5,497 nt of DNA, taken from positions 1 to 5,497 of the forward strand of contig CACYBT010000173.1 in NCBI GenBank assembly GCA_902772715.1, written 5' to 3'. Source of the DNA: an uncultured Succinivibrio sp. Its GTDB lineage: Bacteria; Pseudomonadota; Gammaproteobacteria; Enterobacterales; Succinivibrionaceae. Made by a program: the position numbers and the translations under genes. Below, in pieces: positions 1-5,497 of the stretch. The notes beneath the pieces were generated by a model. It saw nothing but the letters and a program-made list of their open reading frames with translations. It searched no databases and had not been told where the DNA came from. The stretch's first letter is position 1. The number at the start of each line of letters is the position of its first letter.

Positions 1-575
1 CCCACAGCAACACCCAAATAGACTGAATCAGGGAAAAAATCCACTACCTGTCCACTTGCACCAAGCACTAACAGCTGGGAACCTAGTACTGCAGCAGGAC
101 CAAAAAAGATAAAAACTGCAATATCCCCAAAACCACGATAACCGTAGGCCACTCCAATGGTGTAGAAAATGGCTGCCATAATGGCTCCCACTCCCAGAAA
201 TCCGAACCAGGCCAAAGCCTCATAATTGCCGCCCAATGCTAAAAATAAGGAAACAGTTCCTACTATCATGGAGGCCAAGGTTACAGTCCCCATTGCCTTG
301 CGTAACTGCGTAAGAGAAATAGAGCCAAGCATAACCGCACGAATCGGACCTTTTCGGTTAGGTCCATCAGCATTTTTCAGGGCATCACCATAATCATCAG
401 CAAGATTACTTAAGATCTGTAGGAGCACCCCTGTTGTAACAATCAGCAAAGACACCAGCAGGGTGTAAAAAGACACCACACCATAGTACAAACCAAGTGA
501 ACATCCTAAGGCGCAATTAGTCAGTGAAAGCAACAGTGTTTTTACTCTAAGTTCAGTCATCCAATCTGATAACAT
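1..575 (-). CDS. menA: 1,4-dihydroxy-2-naphthoate polyprenyltransferase MenA (partial, C-terminus beyond window)
   Basis: MenA is an integral membrane enzyme of the UbiA superfamily. It attaches a polyprenyl chain to 1,4-dihydroxy-2-naphthoate, giving demethylmenaquinone. The visible 191 codons are the N-terminal two thirds of a protein that is usually about 290-310 residues. The first Mg-diphosphate motif is intact: NLADDYGDA starting at Asn57, with Asp60, Asp61, Asp64 and Asp70, followed by the MenA-like GPNRKGPIR at 71-79. The second is YGYRGFGD at 144-151, leading into a hydrophobic FIFFG helix. These spacings are typical of MenA rather than UbiA or heme O synthase. ATG at 575 is chosen because a GAGAG purine run lies 5 bases upstream and the N-terminus aligns with the neighbouring paralogue; Met6 (560) is a less likely alternative. 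It is second in a two-gene operon, 32 bases after its diverged duplicate. The distal Asp motif and stop are outside the window, so completeness cannot be judged. Confidence 0.9.
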   Translation of the reverse strand, partial: MLSDWMTELRVKTLLLSLTNCALGCSLGLYYGVVSFYTLLVSLLIVTTGVLLQILSNLADDYGDALKNADGPNRKGPIRAVMLGSISLTQLRKAMGTVTLASMIVGTVSLFLALGGNYEALAWFGFLGVGAIMAAIFYTIGVAYGYRGFGDIAVFIFFGPAAVLGSQLLVLGASGQVVDFFPDSVYLGVAV

Positions 576-607
576 ATTTACTCTCTTCTTCTAATAACAA
601 GCAATGT

Positions 608-1552
608 TTACCCGTAAATGTAATAATCTAGCAGCAGAACTAGCACCCATAGTAAATTATGCAGACAGCAGTACTTCAAAATAACGATAAAACGCTGTTT
701 TATCATGTCCAGTCTGTCCATATTCTTAATAATATCAAAAATCTTGAGACCTAAAGGCACAAAAGCCAAAAGCAAAAGCGGAGTCTCAATTAACTTATGG
801 GACATGATACAGGCCATGTTAGAACAAATAAAAACACCTAGCAGCAGCGCCACAAGATAGATGGAGGTAATACGGTAACCAAAGTTGAATACCAAGGACT
901 TGTGCTCCATCGAAGCGTCATCATTGAGTAACAGATACAGCGAACGTCCGTACAAAACCATAAGTGATGAGACACCTGAGGCGAGTGACAAAAACCAGGT
1001 ATCAGGATAAATATCAATACTAGAATTACAGGCACTTAATACTAAAAACTGCGGACCGATAACGGATAACATTCCAAAAACAAAGAAAAAACCAATGACA
1101 AATGTGCCCCGATAGGCGTATAAAGTGGTAGTATTAAACATAAACGTAAGCATTACGCATAGCACACATAAAAACACAAACCAGGACAACATCTGAATAC
1201 TTGAACCTAAAGACATGCTTATGGCTACAGTTGCAAAAAAAGTGGAAAAGATAATCACAAGAGCCATGTTTTTTCTGAGACGGGCTACAGTAATTCCTCT
1301 CACTATAACCGGTGACATAATCCCATTTTTGCGGTCTTTTACATATTTTCGATAAGCCCTAGAGTAGTCCACTGAATAATTACATAACGTCAGAATTCCC
1401 ATACTAGTAGCGATTACACACAAGGCTGTAATGATGGTACTAAAGGAAAATTCTCCATAATAAAATCCTAGCGAACAGCCTAACAGACAGTTGGTGAATG
1501 TAAAAATATAAGAATAAATACGGATTTTTACGCTAAGGTCGTCGGCTTGCAT
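608..1552 (-). CDS. MenA-like UbiA-fold membrane protein lacking most catalytic motif residues (tandem menA paralogue)
   Basis: This intact 314-residue, very hydrophobic protein has about nine predicted membrane segments. It aligns end to end with the MenA encoded just downstream. Shared stretches include TNCxLGCSLGxYYG (20-32 here), YRG at 147-149, and a similar run from the VIGPQFLVL segment to the YPD segment (164-183). The active-site residues are not kept. MenA NLADDYGDA becomes NYSVDYSRA (58-66), so Asn58 and Asp62 remain but the other two Asp are Val61 and Arg65. The Asp of YRGFGD is Val152. The MenA NNxRD segment of the C-terminal half has no counterpart near 200-210, although an Asp pair (211-212) and a KSLVFNFG relic of the KRTLAVRLG motif remain. 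It is therefore unlikely to be a normal prenyltransferase. It could be a pseudoenzyme partner of MenA, a transferase with altered chemistry, or a decaying duplicate. ATG at 1552 is supported by co-aligned N-termini, although no Shine-Dalgarno sequence is visible before it. Confidence 0.85.
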   Translation of the reverse strand: MQADDLSVKIRIYSYIFTFTNCLLGCSLGFYYGEFSFSTIITALCVIATSMGILTLCNYSVDYSRAYRKYVKDRKNGIMSPVIVRGITVARLRKNMALVIIFSTFFATVAISMSLGSSIQMLSWFVFLCVLCVMLTFMFNTTTLYAYRGTFVIGFFFVFGMLSVIGPQFLVLSACNSSIDIYPDTWFLSLASGVSSLMVLYGRSLYLLLNDDASMEHKSLVFNFGYRITSIYLVALLLGVFICSNMACIMSHKLIETPLLLLAFVPLGLKIFDIIKNMDRLDMIKQRFIVILKYCCLHNLLWVLVLLLDYYIYG

Positions 1553-1631
1553 CTTAAAACAGTTAATGAAATTTACTTTCTATGAATATAACTACCTATA
1601 TTATAGCCATTTTTCATTTTTTTTACTAAAT

Positions 1632-1662
1632 TTCTCAAATAGTATGTGGAGCAATGTATAAT
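1632..1662 (+). promoter_or_regulatory. Putative sigma70-type promoter of rnb
   Basis: A perfect TATAAT lies at 1657-1662. The best -35 candidate is TTCTCA at 1632-1637 (4 of 6 consensus bases), with a long 19-base spacer. Transcription would start near 1669, leaving a leader of about 30 bases before the rnb ATG. The -10 is convincing and the -35 is weak, so the exact promoter is inferred. Confidence 0.45.
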
Positions 1663-1668
1663 TGACAA
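1639..1668 (-). promoter_or_regulatory. Possible sigma70-type promoter of the menA-type operon
   Basis: Reading leftwards, TTGTCA (1668 to 1663, 5 of 6 bases) is followed after 18 bases by TACTAT (1644 to 1639, 4 of 6). A second candidate is the perfect TATAAT at 1605 to 1600, which has no good -35 in front of it and would give a shorter leader. The first candidate overlaps the rnb -10 on the other strand, so the two promoters may compete. This rests on pattern matching only. Confidence 0.3.
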
Positions 1669-1683
1669 CGTTTTACGGTTTTT

Positions 1684-1687
1684 GGAG
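1684..1687 (+). promoter_or_regulatory. Ribosome binding site for rnb with unusually long spacing
   Basis: The only Shine-Dalgarno-like sequence before rnb is GGAG at 1684-1687. It stands 12 bases before the ATG at 1700, longer than usual. It is only 2 bases before an out-of-frame ATG at 1690. Homology of the N-terminus to RNase II decides for the start at 1700. Confidence 0.5.
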
Positions 1688-1699
1688 AAATGAAACAGC

Positions 1700-3679
1700 A
1701 TGCTATTTGACGATCCTGCTTTACAAAAATTAAAAAATTCCTTTGAGAGTGAAAAAATAAAAAAAGATGGCTATGTAAAAGCCAATGAAAAAGGGTTTGG
1801 TTTTCTTGAAACAGATAAAGAATCTTTCTTTATAGCGCCCAATGACATGAAGATGGTTCTTCATGGCGATAAGATTTCGGCAGTAATTGAAGAGGATCAT
1901 AACAACAAGAAACGTGCCATTCCCAAAACTCTCATTGACCCTGTATTAAAACGTTTTGTAGCCAAGATCATGCTGGTTTCAGGTAAACTTTATGTAGTGC
2001 CAGATGTCAATGGGATAAGACAAAAAATCAGTGCCACTGACAAACGTACAAAAGATGACCGCAAATTCTCTCATGGTGACTACGTTATTTGCACCCTCAA
2101 GGCACATGCACTTAGGGAAGGTGCCTTTAGGGCTGAAATCAACGAACTCATCTGTAAAGGAAATGATCCTACAAGTCCTTGGCTCGTCTGTCTTAGAAAA
2201 TATGACTTACCGATAAAAGAGCCTGATGATGAGGAATTTATGCTCCTTGATAACGAGAGCACATACGAGGATATGACTGATCTTCCTTTTATAACCATTG
2301 ATTCTGAACACACTGAAGATATGGATGATGCTCTTTACATAGAAAAAGATGGTGACGGTTTCATACTTAAGGTAGCAATAGCAGATCCTACAGGATATAT
2401 TGCCCCTCACAGTGATCTTGATGCCAAGGCTCAGAAAAGAGCTTTTTCTATATACCTGCCAGGACGCGACATTCCAATGCTACCCCGTGTACTCTCCAAT
2501 AATTTGTGTTCACTGCGTGAGGGAGAACAGCGTAAGGCCCTTGTAGGAACCTTCTTTATAAACAGTGCCGGTATCATTAACATTGAACAAACGTCGTTTA
2601 GGCTTGCAACTATAAAATCTCAGGGAAAACTTATCTACAATAAGGTCTCGGATTATCTAGAGGGAAAGAATACTGACTTTGTACCATCTGACGCTGTAAA
2701 AACCGTTTTGGCACTCTTAAGTGATTTTGCAAAAATCCGTGAAGAATACCGTGCAACTCATGCCGCCACATTTAAGAACAAGCCTGATTATGATTTTATT
2801 CTGAACGAAAAAGGGGCCTTAGAACGTATTGAGGTCAACTTTAGGCGTATCGCCAACAAGATTGTTGAAGAGGCCATGATTACAGCTAATATTGCTGCCG
2901 GATACTTTCTTGCAGACAAATTACATAGCGGAATCTTCAATATCCATAAGGGTTTTGATCTGCAGAAGAAAAAAGATATTATTGAACTTCTAAAGAAAGA
3001 ACAATGTCCTTTTGATGAAGAAAATCTAAACACTCTTGAATCTTACAATGCTATTCGCCGTTTTGCCATTGCTAACGACAATGAATACCTAGATAACCGT
3101 ATCCGCAAATACCAGGAATACACAGAAATCAGTGCCACCCCGGGGCCTCATTATGCCCTAGGAGTTAGCAACTATGCCACCTGGACTTCACCTATTCGTA
3201 AATACGGAGATATGCTCAATCATCGTCTCATCAAATCCACGCTACTTACAGACTATAATGCGCCAAAACCGGATGCCACTATCGCAAAGTCTATCAATGA
3301 GTCCCGTAAAATTAACCGTACAGTAGAAAGAGATGTCAAGGATTGGCTATACATTGATTATCTGTCCCCTGAAATTGAGAAAAAAACTGTATTCACCGCC
3401 CAGATTTTTGAAGTAACCCGTGGTGGCATAAAAGTTATTTTGCAAGAAAATGGCGCTATGGTTTTCGTGCCCCTATCCAACCTAGCCAAGAACCGGGATG
3501 ACTTGAGTCTTTACGGGGACAGCGGAGAAATCTTTGTCCACAACACCTGTGAAAAAAGAATCGGAGATATGATAAAAATCAGAATTAGCGAAATCAACAG
3601 GGATACCCGCAGCATTATCGGTATTGTGACTGAAAGTATCGGTAATCTCATGTTACCTGAAGAAAAGATACGAAGATAA
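1700..3679 (+). CDS. rnb: Exoribonuclease II (RNase II)
   Basis: RNase II is a processive 3'-to-5' exoribonuclease that degrades unstructured RNA to nucleoside monophosphates in mRNA turnover. The 659 residues follow the E. coli enzyme (644 residues) from end to end. Two N-terminal cold-shock domains (about 20-80, including the EKGFGFLE segment at 30-37, and about 85-165) precede the RNB catalytic domain (about 190-515) and a C-terminal S1 domain (about 562-645). The RNB active site DSEHTEDMDDALY carries Asp201, Asp207, Asp209 and Asp210, the four metal-binding aspartates of the family. Further hallmarks are YLPGRDIPMLPR (252-263), RRIANKIVEEAM (382-393), ATWTSPIRKYGDM (493-505) with the catalytic Arg500, and ERDVKDWLY (543-551). 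The start at 1700 is set by alignment of the first residues with E. coli Rnb. The C-terminus has about 15-20 extra residues after the S1 domain. The short N-terminus separates it from RNase R. The gene is complete, with no frameshift. Confidence 0.97.
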   Translation: MLFDDPALQKLKNSFESEKIKKDGYVKANEKGFGFLETDKESFFIAPNDMKMVLHGDKISAVIEEDHNNKKRAIPKTLIDPVLKRFVAKIMLVSGKLYVVPDVNGIRQKISATDKRTKDDRKFSHGDYVICTLKAHALREGAFRAEINELICKGNDPTSPWLVCLRKYDLPIKEPDDEEFMLLDNESTYEDMTDLPFITIDSEHTEDMDDALYIEKDGDGFILKVAIADPTGYIAPHSDLDAKAQKRAFSIYLPGRDIPMLPRVLSNNLCSLREGEQRKALVGTFFINSAGIINIEQTSFRLATIKSQGKLIYNKVSDYLEGKNTDFVPSDAVKTVLALLSDFAKIREEYRATHAATFKNKPDYDFILNEKGALERIEVNFRRIANKIVEEAMITANIAAGYFLADKLHSGIFNIHKGFDLQKKKDIIELLKKEQCPFDEENLNTLESYNAIRRFAIANDNEYLDNRIRKYQEYTEISATPGPHYALGVSNYATWTSPIRKYGDMLNHRLIKSTLLTDYNAPKPDATIAKSINESRKINRTVERDVKDWLYIDYLSPEIEKKTVFTAQIFEVTRGGIKVILQENGAMVFVPLSNLAKNRDDLSLYGDSGEIFVHNTCEKRIGDMIKIRISEINRDTRSIIGIVTESIGNLMLPEEKIRR

Positions 3680-3724
3680 CAGGATCTTCCACCCTAGTTT
3701 TCATCATAACCAATTGAGGATCGT
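3680..3724 (+). other. Short rnb-methyltransferase gap with ribosome binding site and no terminator
   Basis: The 45-base gap holds a clear ribosome binding site, GAGGA at 3716-3720, 4 bases before the methyltransferase ATG. No hairpin followed by a T-run and no convincing promoter is visible. The methyltransferase is therefore probably transcribed at least partly by read-through from rnb. A 6-base direct repeat AGGATC (3681-3686 and 3718-3723) is probably chance. Confidence 0.55.
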
Positions 3725-5497
3725 ATGAATTACGAAAAAAGTGCTGCGCTTCTAAATACCGATACAGTTTGCAAGAAACTGAAGATCTGTCATGCTACAC
3801 TTAACAATTGGATTAAACTTGATAAAATCAGGCCCACAGTCATTAAAGATAAACAGCCTTTCTTTTCAGAAGAATATCTTGCTGACTTTCAAAAGTCCCT
3901 GGCGTCAGATACTGACGGCAGACTAAAAAGTCGCCGCAATAAAAATTATGTACTTGGAAAACAGATATACACAGCCTATCTTTCTGAAGACTCACGAAAT
4001 CTTGTCAATCTATTGAAGATTTTTGAGATTATTGAAAGAGACTATATAAAAATCAATGATGCACTGATGTTGGCGCTTATAGCCAATACCGCCATCAAAA
4101 TGCTATTGGACCGAGAGCATCATCCTAAAATAACCTATGCTCTCAAAAGTTATTATGATGGCAAAATGCCTCAGGGACAGTTCTGGTTTCTTATCGATAA
4201 TCTGCTTATGTTTCAGACCTATCTTGAATACCATGTAGATTTAGAACATGAGCTTTTCTCTCTTGATTTTATATACGAACCTAATGAAGATATACTGGGA
4301 TTCTTGTACCTTTCTTTTCTCGAAATAAAGAGTCGCAAGGCCCAGGGAGCCTACTACACCCCCAATGCCATTGTCAAAAAACTGTGTGAACAGATACTTT
4401 CAGATAAGGATTATCAGCATAAAACTTTTTTAGATCCATGCTGCGGAACAGGCAACTTTTTTTTACAGTTACCCACGGATATTCCCTATACGCAAATCTA
4501 TGGCTATGATATCGACCCCATAAGCATTGATATCGCCCGACTGAATTTTGCCCTTAAATATAAAGTCTGTGATTCTCTGTTCCTGGAAAAACATATTAGA
4601 GTATGTAACTATCTAAAGGAACATACTGAAGAATTTGACTTTATTATTGGCAATCCTCCCTGGGGATTTGAATTTGAGAAAAGCGACACAGAATATCTTA
4701 GGGAACACTATGCTATTCTTAAAAACACTAAAGGCAAGGTAGAGTCCTTTGACGTATTTTTGGAAAAGGCTGTTTGCTCGCTTAAAGATGGTGGCACTCT
4801 AGCATTTGTTCTTCCAGAGTCATTGCTCAACGTGAAGTCCCATGAACCTATACGCCGATTTCTTTTAGCAAAGACGCTATTGAAAACCATCAACTACCTA
4901 GGTGATCCTTTTAAGAATATTCAATGTCCGTGCATTATTCTTGAGGTTACCAGAAGTGATAGCAAAAATAATCTTGTAGGGTTTAGGGTTTTCACCACTA
5001 AAGGCAGTTTTACCGTCAAAACCGAAAGAGAAATAAGTTCAGACTGTTTCTGCCTCGCTTTAGATGATGATGAATACCGGCTCATACGCAAAATTGAAAC
5101 ACTAACACCATCCTTTACTCTCAAAGGACAGGCTGATTTTGCACTGGGTATCGTGACTGGAGACAACGCAAGATATTTAAGCGACAAAAAAGAATTAAAC
5201 CAAGAGACCATTGTATGTGGGAGAGATCTGCATAAATATCGTTTTGAAAAAAATCTCTCCTTTATTCATTATACTCCGCAAAATTTTCAGCAGGTATCGG
5301 ACGATGCCATGTACCGGGCATCAGAAAAACTACTGTATCGGTTTATATGCGCTACACTGGTATTTTCGTATGATAATGAAAAGACTCTTACTCTCAACTC
5401 CTGTAATATTCTCATCCCCAGGGTGAAAAACGTCAATATAAAATATATCCTTGCCCTGCTCAATTCTCGAGTACTGCAGTTTTACTTCCAAAAAAAA
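3725..5497 (+). CDS. N6-adenine DNA methyltransferase with N-terminal helix-turn-helix and TaqI-like specificity domain (partial, 3' end beyond window)
   Basis: This probable DNA adenine methyltransferase, using S-adenosylmethionine, would be the modification component of a restriction-modification or related system. It reads open for 591 codons to the window edge. Domains in order: a MerR/excisionase-like helix-turn-helix (about 10-57; VCKKLKICHATLNNWIKLDKI, then FFSEEYLADF); a helical linker of unknown role (about 75-205); motif X GAYYTPNAIV (208-217); motif I DPCCGTGNFF (237-246); motif II YGYDIDP (259-265) with acidic Asp262; catalytic motif IV NPPW (310-313); a motif VI-like stretch DGGTLAFVLPESLL (355-368); and a TaqI_C-type recognition domain from about 470 (LGIVTGDNARYL, EKLLYRFI, LNSCNILIP, YILALLNSR). 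The X-I-IV-recognition order is the gamma class of M.TaqI. No PD-(D/E)XK nuclease domain is seen, so a separate restriction enzyme may lie downstream, or this may be an orphan. The ATG follows a GAGGA ribosome binding site. Family confidence is high; the target sequence cannot be told. Confidence 0.92.
   Translation, partial: MNYEKSAALLNTDTVCKKLKICHATLNNWIKLDKIRPTVIKDKQPFFSEEYLADFQKSLASDTDGRLKSRRNKNYVLGKQIYTAYLSEDSRNLVNLLKIFEIIERDYIKINDALMLALIANTAIKMLLDREHHPKITYALKSYYDGKMPQGQFWFLIDNLLMFQTYLEYHVDLEHELFSLDFIYEPNEDILGFLYLSFLEIKSRKAQGAYYTPNAIVKKLCEQILSDKDYQHKTFLDPCCGTGNFFLQLPTDIPYTQIYGYDIDPISIDIARLNFALKYKVCDSLFLEKHIRVCNYLKEHTEEFDFIIGNPPWGFEFEKSDTEYLREHYAILKNTKGKVESFDVFLEKAVCSLKDGGTLAFVLPESLLNVKSHEPIRRFLLAKTLLKTINYLGDPFKNIQCPCIILEVTRSDSKNNLVGFRVFTTKGSFTVKTEREISSDCFCLALDDDEYRLIRKIETLTPSFTLKGQADFALGIVTGDNARYLSDKKELNQETIVCGRDLHKYRFEKNLSFIHYTPQNFQQVSDDAMYRASEKLLYRFICATLVFSYDNEKTLTLNSCNILIPRVKNVNIKYILALLNSRVLQFYFQKK

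Larger units (their letters stand above)
1553..1699. promoter_or_regulatory. Divergent intergenic region between the menA-type operon and rnb
   Basis: These 147 bases separate two divergently transcribed units and must hold both promoters. The stretch is strongly AT-rich, with a T8 run at 1617-1624 and an 11-base palindrome CTATATTATAG at 1596-1606. That palindrome contains TATAAT on the minus strand (1605 to 1600). No structured RNA, small gene or operator repeat of a recognised regulator is visible. Confidence 0.6.

Noticed and set aside
838..1035. 65-codon minus-strand frame within the MenA paralogue
   Set aside because: It is an alternative frame of the same strand inside a membrane-protein gene, with no independent support.
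1662..1667. Perfect TTGACA on the plus strand as the rnb -35
   Set aside because: Seventeen bases downstream there is only GAGAAA, and transcription would start inside the first codons of rnb.
2080..2410. Minus-strand open frames inside rnb
   Set aside because: They lie opposite a conserved RNase II frame, have no ribosome binding site and no recognisable protein character. They are frame shadows.
1700..3679. RNase R instead of RNase II
   Set aside because: The protein is 659 residues and lacks the long N-terminal and lysine-rich C-terminal extensions of RNase R. It aligns with E. coli Rnb from the first residues.
4322..4333. Glu-Ile-Lys (residues 200-202 of the methyltransferase) as the E-x-K of a nuclease domain
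   Set aside because: It sits in the helix leading straight into methylase motif X, a position common in gamma-class and type I methylases. No PD/ED partner strand with proper spacing is seen.
4708..5426. Short open frames on both strands inside the methyltransferase region, including a 71-codon plus-strand frame at 5211-5426
   Set aside because: All overlap the continuous methyltransferase frame, which carries the TaqI_C signatures. The out-of-frame products look like no known protein.

Overview
The window suggests a moderately AT-rich gammaproteobacterium that makes menaquinone. Two things point there. The central gene is a full-length RNase II of the E. coli Rnb type, which is collinear with the E. 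coli enzyme even in the numbering of its catalytic aspartates. On the other strand lies a MenA-type prenyltransferase. An anaerobic, host-associated lineage such as the Succinivibrionaceae would fit, but that is only an inference from gene content and base composition.

Layout. Positions 1-1552 hold two minus-strand genes, transcribed leftwards with 32 bases between them. The first to be transcribed (608-1552) is an intact 314-codon membrane protein that is clearly a diverged duplicate of MenA but has lost most of the acidic motif residues of the family. The second (1-575, cut by the window edge) is menA itself with normal motifs. Positions 1553-1699 form a divergent, very AT-rich promoter region. 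On the plus strand follow rnb (1700-3679, RNase II) and, 45 bases later with no visible terminator, a DNA adenine methyltransferase (3725 to the window end, still open after 591 codons). The methyltransferase has an N-terminal MerR/excisionase-like helix-turn-helix, a helical linker, a gamma-class N6-adenine methylase core (motifs X, I, IV) and a TaqI-like C-terminal target-recognition domain.

How the parts relate. The minus-strand pair belongs to the quinone pathway. The plus-strand pair joins a housekeeping exoribonuclease to what is probably the modification arm of a restriction-modification or related defence system, whose partner genes would lie beyond position 5497. The two observations most worth a second look are the MenA pseudoenzyme-like paralogue kept intact beside menA, and the methyltransferase with its own DNA-binding head. 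No RNA genes, CRISPR arrays, insertion sequences or clear intrinsic terminators were seen.
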